A stretch of DNA of 36,065 nt from positions 1 to 36,065 of the forward strand of contig CADAXO010000054.1 in the NCBI GenBank assembly GCA_902791885.1. Direction: 5' to 3'. Position 1 is the first letter of the stretch. The number at the start of each line of letters is the position of its first letter. The notes under the pieces were generated by a model. That model had not been told where the DNA came from, made no database searches, and saw nothing but the letters and a program-made list of their open reading frames with translations. This DNA is from Oscillospiraceae bacterium (lineage in GTDB: Bacteria > Bacillota_A > Clostridia > Saccharofermentanales > Saccharofermentanaceae). The position numbers were made by a program, and so were the translations under genes. This document shows, piece by piece, positions 17,601-26,504 of this stretch.

Positions 17601-18892
17601 CTTTCGACGTAATTAAGATACTCGGCAATCCTTTTCTCGTAGCCGATATCGGTAGGTTCGTAGTATTTTCTGTCCTTCACGGCATCGGGCATGTACTGCT
17701 GCTTTACAACGTGTCCCGGGAAGTCGTGCGCATATTTATAGCCGACCGAATACCCGAGATCCTCCATGCCTTTGGCGGGCGCATTACGAAGATGCATCGG
17801 TACAGAACCCGTATCCCCGTTTCTGACATCATCCAAAGCCTTGTTTATCGCAAGATACGATGCATTCGACTTAGGTGAGGCCGCGACTATTATACACGCT
17901 TCTGCAAGAGGTATCCTGGCTTCAGGCATACCGACGGAAGCTGCAGCCTGATATGCGGCATTTGCCACCAGCAAGGCATTGGGATTAGCAAGGCCAACGT
18001 CCTCGGAAGCACAGATAAGTATGCGTCTTGCGAGAAACTCTATGTCCTCGCCCCCCGCCAAAGCTCTTGCAAGATACAATACAGCGGCATCGGGGTCGGA
18101 ACCTCTCATGGACTTGATCATAGCGCTGATATTGTCGTAATGGCTCTCCCCGTCCTTATCGAAAAGCACGGTCCTGTTCTGCATACAGTCGCTTACGACT
18201 TCATCGGTAATCTCTATAGAGCCGTCAGCGCCCGGAGGCGTCGTAATCACCGCGAGTTCAAGTGCTTTAAGGCTGTTTCTTGCGTCTCCGCCCGAAAGGG
18301 CTGCGATCTTGCTTAAAGTGGATTCGCTTATCCTGATATCGGTAAGACCGTAGCCTCTTTCCTTATCATCAACAGCATTTCTTAATATCTTCGCGATATC
18401 TTCGTCTTTAAGTGAATAAAGCTGAAGTACAGTAGATCTTGATACAAGAGCCTTATTCACCTCGAAAAACGGATTCTCAGTGGTAGCTCCGACAAGAATT
18501 ATAGTGCCGTCCTCTACGAACGGAAGGAGTGCATCCTGCTGAAGCTTATTGAACCTGTGGATCTCGTCTATAAAAAGTACTGTCTTCTTTCCCTCGGATA
18601 TAAGGGGATTTCTTGCATCATCAATAACGGCCTTAATGTCTGAGACACCTGAAGTCACAGCATTTAAGGATCTGAAATTGGACGTTGTACAGTTCGCGAT
18701 GACCCTTGCAAGAGCAGTCTTTCCTGTTCCCGGAGGACCGAAAAGGATGACTGAGGACAGTCGATCTGCCTCAATCATCCTCCTCAAAAGTTTTCCTTTA
18801 CCTACAATATGCTCCTGCCCGACATACTCGTCGAGGTTACGGGGAGCCATCCTGTACGGAAGCGGTTGATTAGATAACTCTTCCGAAGGCAT
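17582..18892 (-). CDS. rarA: Replication-associated recombination protein A (RarA/MgsA AAA+ ATPase)
   Basis: RarA is a clamp-loader-like AAA+ ATPase that acts at stalled replication forks. The 436-residue product shows the N-terminal RPxxLDEYVGQEH-type start, Walker A GPPGTGKT (52-59), Walker B VLFIDEIHRFN and sensor 1 VGATTENPFFEVN. It also has sensor 2 GGDARNSLKALE and the C-terminal tetramerisation domain (KSMRGSDPDAAVLYLAR, CASEDVGLANP). The ATG at 18892 shares one base with the glyA stop (TGATG), so translation is coupled. Length and motifs are complete. Confidence 0.94.
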   Translation of the reverse strand: MPSEELSNQPLPYRMAPRNLDEYVGQEHIVGKGKLLRRMIEADRLSSVILFGPPGTGKTALARVIANCTTSNFRSLNAVTSGVSDIKAVIDDARNPLISEGKKTVLFIDEIHRFNKLQQDALLPFVEDGTIILVGATTENPFFEVNKALVSRSTVLQLYSLKDEDIAKILRNAVDDKERGYGLTDIRISESTLSKIAALSGGDARNSLKALELAVITTPPGADGSIEITDEVVSDCMQNRTVLFDKDGESHYDNISAMIKSMRGSDPDAAVLYLARALAGGEDIEFLARRILICASEDVGLANPNALLVANAAYQAAASVGMPEARIPLAEACIIVAASPKSNASYLAINKALDDVRNGDTGSVPMHLRNAPAKGMEDLGYSVGYKYAHDFPGHVVKQQYMPDAVKDRKYYEPTDIGYEKRIAEYLNYVERMTKDD

Positions 18893-20136
18893 CAGTTAAA
18901 GTCAGGGTACAGAGGATACTTCTCTGTGAGCTTAGCTACACGGGAGATTACCTCATCCTTTCTGTTCTCATAATCGAAGATGCAGATAGAGATAAGATCA
19001 GCGATCTCAACCATATCCTCTTCCTTCATGCCGCGTGTTGTAACGGCAGGAGTACCGATACGAACACCGGAAGTAACGAAAGGCTTCTCGGGATCGAACG
19101 GGATTGTGTTCTTGTTAGCTGTGATATTGCAGTCATCAAGACGAAGCTGGAGCTCCTTACCTGTGATACCTGTTCCTCTGAGGTCGATGAGCATGAGGTG
19201 ATTGTCTGTACCGCCGGAAACGAGGTTAACGTTTCTTTCGAGGAGAGCCTCGCTCATAGCCTTGGCATTCTTAACGATCTGGTTTGCATAATCTCTGAAC
19301 TCGGGAGAAAGAGCTTCCTTGAATGCAACAGCCTTAGCAGCGATGATGTGCATGAGAGGGCCGCCCTGCTGTCCCGGGAATACGGCAGAATTGATCTTCT
19401 TTGCGAGAGCCTCATCGTTTGTGAGGATGATACCGCCGCGGGGTCCTCTTAATGTCTTATGTGTTGTTGTAGTAACGATATGAGCATAAGGAACCGGATT
19501 AGGGTGAAGTCCTGCAGCAACGAGGCCTGCGATGTGAGCCATATCAACGAAGAGGTAAGCGCCTACTTCGTCAGCGATCTCTCTGAACTTCTTGAAGTCG
19601 ATGATCCTGGGGTAAGCGGAAGCACCTGCAACGATAACCTTAGGCTTGAACTCGAGAGCCTTCTGTCTTACTTCCTCATAATCGATAACACCTGTCTCCT
19701 TGTTTACCTGATAGAAATCAGACTCATAAGTACGACCGGAAACATTGAGCTTCATACCGTGTGTAAGATGTCCGCCGTGGGAAAGATCCATACCGAGGAT
19801 CCTGTCACCGGGCTCGAGGATAGCAAAGTAAACTGCTGTGTTAGCCTGAGCACCTGAGTGAGGCTGAACGTTAGCATACTCAGCACCGAAAAGCTTCTTA
19901 GCTCTGTCGATAGCGAGCTGCTCTACGATATCTACATACTCGCATCCGCCGTAATATCTCTTTCCCGGGTAACCCTCGGCATACTTGTTCGTAAGAACCG
20001 AACCTGCTGCCTCGAGAACTGCCTCAGAAACGATATTCTCTGATGCGATAAGCTCGATCTTGTCTCTCTGTCTGCCCAATTCCTGCATTATTGCGGAATA
20101 GACTTCAGAATCCTCTGCTTTGATCTTGTCGTACAT
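18892..20136 (-). CDS. glyA: Serine hydroxymethyltransferase
   Basis: SHMT interconverts serine plus tetrahydrofolate and glycine plus methylene-tetrahydrofolate, feeding one-carbon metabolism. The 414-residue protein has [26 protein letters not shown] and [12 protein letters not shown]. Its PLP lysine is K227 in [15 protein letters not shown], with [11 protein letters not shown] following. This is the third fold-type I PLP enzyme of the window and, unlike the aminotransferase and cysteine desulfurase, it is intact. The ATG at 20136 has a strong AGGAGG 8 bases upstream. It lies 23 bases after the SleB-like gene, so it is probably expressed from that operon. Confidence 0.97.
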   Translation of the reverse strand: MYDKIKAEDSEVYSAIMQELGRQRDKIELIASENIVSEAVLEAAGSVLTNKYAEGYPGKRYYGGCEYVDIVEQLAIDRAKKLFGAEYANVQPHSGAQANTAVYFAILEPGDRILGMDLSHGGHLTHGMKLNVSGRTYESDFYQVNKETGVIDYEEVRQKALEFKPKVIVAGASAYPRIIDFKKFREIADEVGAYLFVDMAHIAGLVAAGLHPNPVPYAHIVTTTTHKTLRGPRGGIILTNDEALAKKINSAVFPGQQGGPLMHIIAAKAVAFKEALSPEFRDYANQIVKNAKAMSEALLERNVNLVSGGTDNHLMLIDLRGTGITGKELQLRLDDCNITANKNTIPFDPEKPFVTSGVRIGTPAVTTRGMKEEDMVEIADLISICIFDYENRKDEVISRVAKLTEKYPLYPDFN

Positions 20137-20159
20137 GTGTATATCCTCCTAAATTTGTA

Positions 20160-20822
20160 TCAAATATAATTCGGTCCGACGCCTTCAGGTCTTAAGATCT
20201 CATAGTCGTCAGGAAGCATCTCACATTCGTCTTCATCCCAGTCCGGCATCCTCTCTGTACAGGATGCGCACTGACACGGCAGCAATGAGAAATAGTTTCC
20301 TCCGAAATAAGCATAGTTTATAAACTGTCTCGAATAACCCGTAAAGCCGTACGCATTGTAATATACCATATGGCAGTCGATTTCTTTATTCTCGACCATT
20401 CTGTAAGCTATAACTATAGCCCACTCGGAATCCAGAGATCTTCCGCAGTGAGTCTGATGAGTCTCGCGGTCAACGACCTCGAACTGTCCCGGTCTTTGCA
20501 AAGTCGCGATAGCAGTTCTGGTCGGCCATCTGCTGCACATCATTCTGTTAAGAACTGTTGCTGCCACGAACACCTTATCTGTGATGTTATCATCACTGTC
20601 GGCTCCCTCCCCCTCTACTACTCTGGCAAAGAAGATAAAGTCAGATGTCGACAGTCCGCAGGCATAAGCCTTAACATCAGAAGACATATAATAACGCTCG
20701 GCATCAGTCGCATCGTTCCACATCATCTCGAGCCTTTCGAAACGCACATTAGCTAACGCAGGCTGTGCGATTAGCATGATTACGGTCATAGCCGTGACGA
20801 TTGATATAAGCTTCTTGAACAA
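20160..20822 (-). CDS. Secreted SleB/CwlJ-type cell wall hydrolase
   Basis: The mature part carries the Hydrolase_2 signature: FARVVEGEG, VFVAATVLNRMM, RPGQFEVV and HMVYYNAYGF. This is the domain of spore-cortex and cell-wall lytic enzymes SleB and CwlJ; the first Glu of VEGEG is the usual catalytic residue. I prefer TTG at 20822: GGAG lies 7 bases upstream, it yields a clean signal peptide (FKKLISIVTAMTVIMLIAQPALA), and the predicted promoter start (about 20846) lies downstream of the alternative GTG at 20849. With TTG the product is 220 residues. Four clustered Cys near the C-terminus (CQCASC and DECEM) are unusual. No other sporulation gene is seen here. Confidence 0.82.
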   Translation of the reverse strand: MFKKLISIVTAMTVIMLIAQPALANVRFERLEMMWNDATDAERYYMSSDVKAYACGLSTSDFIFFARVVEGEGADSDDNITDKVFVAATVLNRMMCSRWPTRTAIATLQRPGQFEVVDRETHQTHCGRSLDSEWAIVIAYRMVENKEIDCHMVYYNAYGFTGYSRQFINYAYFGGNYFSLLPCQCASCTERMPDWDEDECEMLPDDYEILRPEGVGPNYI

Positions 20823-20852
20823 GGACTCACTCCGTGCACGCGTTTTCACGCG

Positions 20853-20881
20853 ATTTTACTATTATTCAGGCCTTAAATCAA
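20853..20881 (-). promoter_or_regulatory. Promoter for the SleB-like gene and glyA
   Basis: Minus strand TTGATT (20876-20881), 17 bases, then TAAAAT (20853-20858). It overlaps the stop codon of the preceding membrane-protein gene and would start transcription near 20846. Confidence 0.6.
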
Positions 20882-21141
20882 ATAACGAGGTACATTATGA
20901 GCCCTGCAACGCCGCAAAGAACGGCAGAGCATGTTATTGACAGCCACATATGATCTCTCATAAAAGGAACATAGCTTAAGATCAATGTTACAAGAAAAGC
21001 TCCTGCGAAAAGATAGATTGGGATGAGCCCTAACCATACAGTGCTTGTGAACATTAGAAAAGCAGCTATAAACGACAGGAGCAGTAAAGATAAAGCAATA
21101 ACTGAAGCCAATGTGATCTTGTATCTTAAGTCGGTTCTCAT
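20878..21141 (-). CDS. Small membrane protein, three predicted helices
   Basis: The 87-residue product is almost wholly hydrophobic after a short polar N-terminus (MRTDLRYK). Helices lie at roughly 10-32, 35-54 and 65-86. I do not recognise a family. The ATG at 21141 is chosen because GGAGG lies 8 bases upstream; a frame-compatible ATG 21 bases earlier has no such site and would overlap the upstream gene. It follows the alpha/beta hydrolase gene by 4 bases, so the two form a pair. The function may be linked to the envelope. Confidence 0.65.
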   Translation of the reverse strand: MRTDLRYKITLASVIALSLLLLSFIAAFLMFTSTVWLGLIPIYLFAGAFLVTLILSYVPFMRDHMWLSITCSAVLCGVAGLIMYLVI

Positions 21142-21145
21142 AAGA

Positions 21146-22168
21146 TCAACCTCCAAACGCATTTCTTACCGCATCAATCACTTCATCCGTACTGAAGAAG
21201 TCGTTATGTTCGACTCCCTGAACGGTAATGAAGCTCGCACTGCTTTCCGAAAGCTCGGTAAACAGGTGTCTGGAAGACTCGATCGGGATGACCTCATCAT
21301 CCTGTGAAGCGATAACCGTAACGGGACAGGTTACATTTCCCGCATACTTATAAACAGGCATTCTGTAAGCCGCCAGAAGGACCAAGGGACCGTGGAATAT
21401 ATTGAGATAGTTGTTGTAAAGATCACAGCCGGAATAGTAAGGTGCCAGAAGGACCATATTCTCTATCTCGACATTCGGCTGGGAAGCAAGATATACAGCA
21501 GGACCGTTGCCGATCGAATAAGAAAGCAGTGACACAGAAGATGTTGTATCAAGAGAAGTAACGATATCATATGCCTTTAAAGCATAATCTCTCATAGCAT
21601 CCTCGCTTATACTGCCTTCGCTTAAACCGTATGACGGATAATCGATGAATATGAAATCATAATCATCGTGGAGGAAGAACAGATCGGATTCTTCCATGAT
21701 ATGAAGGATCTTGGTTGAAGAATTCTCACCGTTTCCGCCGAAGTAAAGAATGACCGGCCTGGGCGTATCACCGGTTTCTGAGGCAGCAGGAAGTCTCCAG
21801 CCGCATAAACCGTCTTCCGAGATCTCATAAACTTTATTACTCATATCCGAAAGCTCGTCATAAGAATCCTCATCGAAGTACGGATGGAAAGTCATGAGCT
21901 TACCGTAGTTATATAAAGCTATGCAGGACACAGCCAGCAAAGACACAATAACGACGGCAACAAACACTGGAGTTCTTAACTTTTTGGATTTCCCTTCAAG
22001 AGCATAAGCCAGGACGAGAACGACGATAAAAACGACCGCACAGGTTATAAGAAGAGTAAGTGCAACCGATCTGAATGCAGGTGTAAGAAAAAGAATTATA
22101 CCTGAGCCCAGAAACGCTCCGATAACCGCAGCAAGCAGTGAGAGTTTAGCTTTCTTTTCAAAAGTCAT
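21146..22168 (-). CDS. Membrane-anchored alpha/beta hydrolase
   Basis: The N-terminus has three hydrophobic segments (about 8-30, 34-56 and 66-87). A serine-hydrolase domain follows, similar to the ABHD13/BEM46 type: YFGGNGENSS (oxyanion region), DYPSYGLSEG, nucleophile S218 in LLSYSIGNG, acid at D290/D291 in SQDDEVIP, and His321 in VEHNDFF. The nucleophile elbow is SxSxG rather than GxSxG. The substrate is unknown; such proteins are esterases or acyl hydrolases at the membrane. The ATG at 22168 has GAGG 7 bases upstream. The gene is divergent from the dacA-like gene, with an 83-base gap between them. Confidence 0.82.
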   Translation of the reverse strand: MTFEKKAKLSLLAAVIGAFLGSGIILFLTPAFRSVALTLLITCAVVFIVVLVLAYALEGKSKKLRTPVFVAVVIVSLLAVSCIALYNYGKLMTFHPYFDEDSYDELSDMSNKVYEISEDGLCGWRLPAASETGDTPRPVILYFGGNGENSSTKILHIMEESDLFFLHDDYDFIFIDYPSYGLSEGSISEDAMRDYALKAYDIVTSLDTTSSVSLLSYSIGNGPAVYLASQPNVEIENMVLLAPYYSGCDLYNNYLNIFHGPLVLLAAYRMPVYKYAGNVTCPVTVIASQDDEVIPIESSRHLFTELSESSASFITVQGVEHNDFFSTDEVIDAVRNAFGG

Positions 22169-22207
22169 ATATTAGCCTCATTCCTTTTTCGTTATATAAA
22201 TAACATA

Positions 22208-22228
22208 TTGCGGAAACATAATACGCAA
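22208..22228. promoter_or_regulatory. Dyad in the hydrolase/dacA-like divergent promoter region
   Basis: TTGCG, 11 bases, CGCAA form an inverted repeat in the 83-base AT-rich gap (22169-22251). It sits between the two divergent genes and could be a shared operator. I saw no strong -35 box for either direction. Confidence 0.3.
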
Positions 22229-22239
22229 TAAAGAAATTA

Positions 22240-22245
22240 TATAAT
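22240..22245 (+). promoter_or_regulatory. TATAAT box very close to the dacA-like start
   Basis: A perfect TATAAT ends 6 bases before the ATG at 22252, and no Shine-Dalgarno sequence lies between. If used, transcription would begin at or next to the ATG (a leaderless mRNA). No -35 box is recognisable at the right spacing. Confidence 0.35.
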
Positions 22246-22251
22246 TATCAT

Positions 22252-23280
22252 ATGGCAAATTCAAAAAAGAAAAGAAGGATAAAACTGAACGCCAGAGGAA
22301 AGGCTTTTCTGGCAGGTTTTTGTATCCTTGTGGCAGTAGTTGCGATCATCATAATCGGGCTTGAATCCAACAACAAGAATAAAGGCAGCGAGACTGAAGT
22401 TACGCTCACATATTACGAGACGGAAGCAACGGTTCCTTCCGAGACCGAGCCTCCTACTCCCACACCTACTCCTCTTCCGAGCTTAAATCTTCTCGGTAAT
22501 ATCTACAGCAACGAGGCTATCCTCATTGACGGCGAGACAGGTGCTGTATTAGACGAGAAGAATCCCGATACACAGGCTTTTCCCGCATCCGTAACCAAGA
22601 TGATGACTCTTCTTATCGCTTGTGAGGAACTTACAGACTACGATGAGGTCTGTCCTCTTCCCCGTGAGATCTACGATACTCTTTACTATCAGGACCTTTC
22701 CACGGCAGGATACGAATGCAATGAGCCTGTTACCATCAACGACCTTCTCTACGGACTGATGTTAAGATCCGGTGCCGAGTGCTGTCTGGGACTTGCCAAC
22801 AGGATCGCAGGTTCTGAAGCGGCATTCGTAGAACTTATGAACCAGAAAGCCGCAGAGCTCGGCATGACAGGAACTCACTTTACGAACTGCACAGGTCTTC
22901 ACGATCCCAATCACTATTCAACAGTTCGTGATATGGCAAATCTTTTGAGAGCCGCATTAGAGAACGATAAGTACAGGGAAGTATTCTCTACCACCGTATA
23001 TACATCAACACCTACGGTAACTCATCCCGGCGGACTTACTATCTACAGCACATTCTCCCAGGGATTGTCCTCAATGGACTTCGAAGGCGGATCATTCATC
23101 GGCGGTAAGACAGGATTCACATCCGAAGCAGGCCTTTGCCTTGCAACAGCCGCTACTATCAACGGCCATGAGTATATATTCGTTACTTTCGGTGCTTACA
23201 GAGCTGAAGGTGATACGACATCAAGACTTCATACGACCGATCATATCAACACATATCAGGCGTTGGCATCGGTTCTCTGA
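22252..23280 (+). CDS. D-alanyl-D-alanine carboxypeptidase (S11/DacA-like)
   Basis: The product trims the terminal D-Ala from peptidoglycan stem peptides outside the membrane. A basic N-terminus and one hydrophobic segment (about 18-36) anchor it, and a Thr/Pro/Glu-rich linker (about 45-77) follows. The catalytic domain has SxxK as PASVTKMMT (Ser113, Lys116) and KTG as GGKTGFTSEAG (about 286-288). The middle motif, normally SxN (SGN or SAN), reads SGA in LRSGAECC (173-175), so the Asn is absent. Length (342) is near the family norm without a C-terminal anchor. It ends in a 60-base antisense overlap with the glycosyltransferase gene. Confidence 0.9.
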   Translation: MANSKKKRRIKLNARGKAFLAGFCILVAVVAIIIIGLESNNKNKGSETEVTLTYYETEATVPSETEPPTPTPTPLPSLNLLGNIYSNEAILIDGETGAVLDEKNPDTQAFPASVTKMMTLLIACEELTDYDEVCPLPREIYDTLYYQDLSTAGYECNEPVTINDLLYGLMLRSGAECCLGLANRIAGSEAAFVELMNQKAAELGMTGTHFTNCTGLHDPNHYSTVRDMANLLRAALENDKYREVFSTTVYTSTPTVTHPGGLTIYSTFSQGLSSMDFEGGSFIGGKTGFTSEAGLCLATAATINGHEYIFVTFGAYRAEGDTTSRLHTTDHINTYQALASVL

Positions 23281-24762
23281 TAAGGGTTCTATACTTGAAG
23301 TCACGATCTCATAGTTATCCCATTCGTAATCATTTCTCATTGTGATTATGTAATCGAAGTATCCTTCTTCTATGAGGCTCTCCTGCTCTTCAACAGCTTC
23401 TTTATTATTCTCTATGAAATTCATAGTGGTAAAAAATCTGTTGGAAGGATGTACGCCTGAAGCAAGATAAAAACCGCCGTCAATAATGTCATATGTAATG
23501 ATCTTGGGATCATCAGTTCGGTTGATCATCTCTGCTAAAATGTACTGTGAAAGATCTTCTTTATCCATTCTGAGCAGATAATAATTCTTACATTTAATCA
23601 GAAGGTTAAATGTAAGAAACACCATAACGATCAATGACAGCAACGCTGCCAGTCTTTTATTGCTCAGCTTGGATTCAAAAAGCTTTACAAGCCATACGCA
23701 GAGCATAAGAGCGAACACGGAATAGTACATCATGATATATCCGTAGTAATAGATAAACGAAGGTCTGGTAAACAGGAAGAACAGGAACACAATGAATGAT
23801 ACAAGACTGAATACCAATACGCTCTTTCTGTACTTGCGGTCGATAACAAAGATACCTGCAAGCGACAGGATCATTACAACAAGATAAGAATTAAACCAGT
23901 CGAACGTACACTTTATCGACAACAACGGCAATGCGAAGAATCTTAATACGGGGTTGGCAAACCAGCCTGTATAAACAATATCCGAATAGTAATTGAATAT
24001 ATTGTTATAAAAATACGATTCCCAAAGATACGAGAGCGAACCGTTGACTCCGAAGTAAATAAACACCGGTAAAGATGCTGCAGCAACGCCAATAAGGAAG
24101 AACAGGATATCCGTGCCGAGCATCCTGAAGTTCTTCGTCATTACGGCTCTGATAATAATAAGAACTACAACAGATACCATGAATCCCAGGAAAGTGTACT
24201 TCGTCCAAAGCAGAACACCTGCGATCACGCCGCATATCAACGCTTCTCTCTTATCCGGCATGGCTTCTTTGCCTGTTCTTATCATCTTAAGAACAACATA
24301 GAACACAATCATCAGAAGCGGGAAACATATTTCCTCGGCGCTTCCGCCGAAGTTAAACATGCCGATAGTGTATACGCCGCTCAAAAGAAGCGGAACAAGG
24401 CCTATCGCAATCTTCGGAATATCGTTGATAAAAAGCTTAACCGTCTTCCACGAGAATACGGAAAACAGGGATGCAGCAATACATTCAAGCACCCACACGC
24501 CGGTAAATCCGGTTTTGGAAATAAGAGCTGCAAAGGAATACAGGAAAAGGAATATCGGGCCCTTCTGCTCATAAAGATCCCTGTAAGGAACGCGGCCGTT
24601 TAATATCTCTCTTCCTAAAGTGAAATATACATTCGTGTCATCCCATACATTGAAAGGATATATAGGTGAAGACGTCGTAACCAGCGTCATTATAAAGACA
24701 GCCGTCACGATAAGAAAGATAATCTCGAACTTATTAAGCTTGGTGCTTACAGTCTTATCCAT
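23221..24762 (-). CDS. Multi-pass membrane glycosyltransferase of the GT-C (PMT/ArnT-like) type
   Basis: The 513-residue product has about 11-12 hydrophobic helices. Between helices 1 and 2 an outward loop reads WDDTNVYFTLGREILNGRVPYRDLY (around 40-64), in which the paired Asp matches the acidic motif that GT-C enzymes use to bind the polyprenyl-phosphate sugar. The C-terminal 90 residues are soluble and extracytoplasmic. It probably moves a sugar from a lipid carrier to a cell-surface acceptor; donor and acceptor are unknown. The ATG at 24762 has GGAG 7 bases upstream and overlaps the previous gene by 8 bases. Its 3' end overlaps the convergent dacA-like gene. Confidence 0.82.
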   Translation of the reverse strand: MDKTVSTKLNKFEIIFLIVTAVFIMTLVTTSSPIYPFNVWDDTNVYFTLGREILNGRVPYRDLYEQKGPIFLFLYSFAALISKTGFTGVWVLECIAASLFSVFSWKTVKLFINDIPKIAIGLVPLLLSGVYTIGMFNFGGSAEEICFPLLMIVFYVVLKMIRTGKEAMPDKREALICGVIAGVLLWTKYTFLGFMVSVVVLIIIRAVMTKNFRMLGTDILFFLIGVAAASLPVFIYFGVNGSLSYLWESYFYNNIFNYYSDIVYTGWFANPVLRFFALPLLSIKCTFDWFNSYLVVMILSLAGIFVIDRKYRKSVLVFSLVSFIVFLFFLFTRPSFIYYYGYIMMYYSVFALMLCVWLVKLFESKLSNKRLAALLSLIVMVFLTFNLLIKCKNYYLLRMDKEDLSQYILAEMINRTDDPKIITYDIIDGGFYLASGVHPSNRFFTTMNFIENNKEAVEEQESLIEEGYFDYIITMRNDYEWDNYEIVTSSIEPLSENRCQRLICVDMIGRMKS

Positions 24763-25462
24763 TGAAATGCTCCGCTACATCCGACACAGCGTTGTCAAAC
24801 ATATCCCCTGCCCAGTGCCCTGCATCGTTCACGAGACCTTCCCCGATGTTATCGGATACATATGTATTCGTCACTGAAGAATCCACGGAATCAACGATAA
24901 TGACGCATATATTGGCATCGTTTCTTCCCTCGAAAGACGAATACAGCTTGCCCACAGCGAAAAGCTTGCCTGTAAGTGTAAGGATATCATTCTCCGGCAT
25001 CCCGCTTACACAGGTAACCGTAAATACAGTGTAGTCCGCATTATGTTCGATAGACAGCACCTGACCGTTAATAAGATTATTAAGGACTGCATCGTCATAA
25101 TACGAACTCATCTCATTAAGGATCTCATCCCTGTACTCTTCGGAAACCGTGATCGATACGCTTCCGTTGTCTTCTCTAGTCGCGATAAACCTGCCTTCGG
25201 ATTCCGTCATCATCTGATTGATATGCTCATCCGTAATGCTGTCCGAATATAACGGAGGGATACTTACGACAATAGATACATTACCGTTTGGATCTGTTAC
25301 AGTCTCCGAAGAAGGAAAAATCTCCACGTCATCAGTAACTCCGGGGATATTTATTCCCTTATCGATCAGGAAGTCAGCGATCTGCGGCTTATAATGCCTG
25401 TACAGGAACACGATCACCACAACCAATACTATGAATATAATAAGCTTTCTAATGAACTTCAT
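24755..25462 (-). CDS. Membrane-anchored extracytoplasmic protein of unknown function
   Basis: Residues about 5-21 form one N-terminal hydrophobic helix (LIIFIVLVVVIVFLY). The remaining 210 residues are acidic and would be outside. They show alternating strands (VSIVVSIPPLY, GSVSITVSEEYRDEIL, YTVFTVTC) and no Cys pair or catalytic motif. I recognise no family. The ATG at 25462 has no Shine-Dalgarno sequence; a tandem 10-base repeat sits just upstream. It lies between the HypE-like gene and the glycosyltransferase gene and overlaps the latter, so a role at the cell surface with the glycosyltransferase is possible but unproven. Confidence 0.6.
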   Translation of the reverse strand: MKFIRKLIIFIVLVVVIVFLYRHYKPQIADFLIDKGINIPGVTDDVEIFPSSETVTDPNGNVSIVVSIPPLYSDSITDEHINQMMTESEGRFIATREDNGSVSITVSEEYRDEILNEMSSYYDDAVLNNLINGQVLSIEHNADYTVFTVTCVSGMPENDILTLTGKLFAVGKLYSSFEGRNDANICVIIVDSVDSSVTNTYVSDNIGEGLVNDAGHWAGDMFDNAVSDVAEHFNG

Positions 25463-25480
25463 ATATCACAATATATCACA
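25461..25480. repeat. 10-bp tandem repeat at a gene junction
   Basis: ATATATCACA occurs twice in a row, covering the stop codon of the HypE-like gene (25476-25478) and the bases just before and into the start of the next gene (25462). It replaces any ribosome binding site there. Confidence 0.7.
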
Positions 25481-26504
25481 TACCGTATAATTCATCGGCC
25501 TGCGGAGGAGTAAGTTCGGTACGTTCCCCTGTCTTCCTGTCTATTCTTATGAAGCCCTCATCCTTTGATGTGAATCTTCCTATAATACATGCATCGATTC
25601 CTTCGGAATGAAGTGCATCGAGGATCTTCCCGGGTTCAGGCGACGCGATAAGAAGTGAGCCGGAAGAGATAAGTCTGAACGGATTGATATTTAATGTCTC
25701 ACATATCTTCTCAGTAGCTTCTGTAACAGGTATCAGTGTCTCGTCAACTGTAATACCCAATCCCGAAATATGTGCCATTTCATACGCCGCACCGAGAACG
25801 CCGCCCTCGGTAACATCATGAAGAAGATGTGCTGCGCCCAGCTTGTAGCCTCTCTCGTTGACTTCTCCCGAAGAAGAACACAGCGAACCGCATACAGAAC
25901 CTTCCGGCACAACGGAGATCAAAGACGAATACCCGGAAGCTTCATCGATAAGATCCGAGGGAACCGAAGACAGCTTGGAAGTATGCTCTTTTGCAGCTAT
26001 GTAGGTGCCTTCTATACCGCAGGTCTTCGTAACAATAAGACTGTCACCTTCGAGGGCACGGCCCAATGGAACAGGATGATCCTTACTTACAAGACCGAAT
26101 GCCGTTGATATAACAATGAAAGTATTTACCGCCTCTGAGACTTCAGTATGTCCTCCCACTATATCAACACCGATCTTCTTAACTTCAGCGGATGCATCAT
26201 CAACTATCTTACTTATATCCTCTTCAGTGCATGAAGGGGGTGCGATGATATCGATAAGGATTCCTGCAGGCTTAACGCCGCAGGCAGCGATATCATTGCA
26301 TGATACATGAACCGTCAATGTACCTGATTCCATACCTCCGGCTGTAACGGGATCGGACGAAATGACCATCATCTGGTCACCCAAGTCTATCCATGCACAG
26401 TCGGCACCGATATCCGCACCGACCAGCGTTGAAGACGACAGCGAAGGAAGTCTGCTTAAGACAAGCTTAGAAAGCTGTTCGTTTGTCAGCTTTCCGATAT
26501 TCAT
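25476..26504 (-). CDS. AIR-synthase-related protein (HypE/ThiL/SelD-like fold)
   Basis: The 342-residue product has the two-domain ATP-binding fold of the PurM/HypE/SelD/ThiL superfamily: GADIGADCAWIDLGDQMMVISSDPVT, then HVSCNDIAACGVKPAGILIDI, then VGGHTEV, and in the second domain LLHDVTEGGVLGAAYEM and RLISSGSLLIASP. Overall it is nearest to HypE-like AIR-synthase-related proteins of Clostridia. It lacks the C-terminal Cys that HypE uses to carry the cyanide precursor. No hydrogenase or selenium gene lies nearby. Its ATG overlaps the thiI stop (ATGA), pointing to a role with the sulfur-transfer genes. The reaction is unknown. Confidence 0.78.
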   Translation of the reverse strand: MNIGKLTNEQLSKLVLSRLPSLSSSTLVGADIGADCAWIDLGDQMMVISSDPVTAGGMESGTLTVHVSCNDIAACGVKPAGILIDIIAPPSCTEEDISKIVDDASAEVKKIGVDIVGGHTEVSEAVNTFIVISTAFGLVSKDHPVPLGRALEGDSLIVTKTCGIEGTYIAAKEHTSKLSSVPSDLIDEASGYSSLISVVPEGSVCGSLCSSSGEVNERGYKLGAAHLLHDVTEGGVLGAAYEMAHISGLGITVDETLIPVTEATEKICETLNINPFRLISSGSLLIASPEPGKILDALHSEGIDACIIGRFTSKDEGFIRIDRKTGERTELTPPQADELYGM

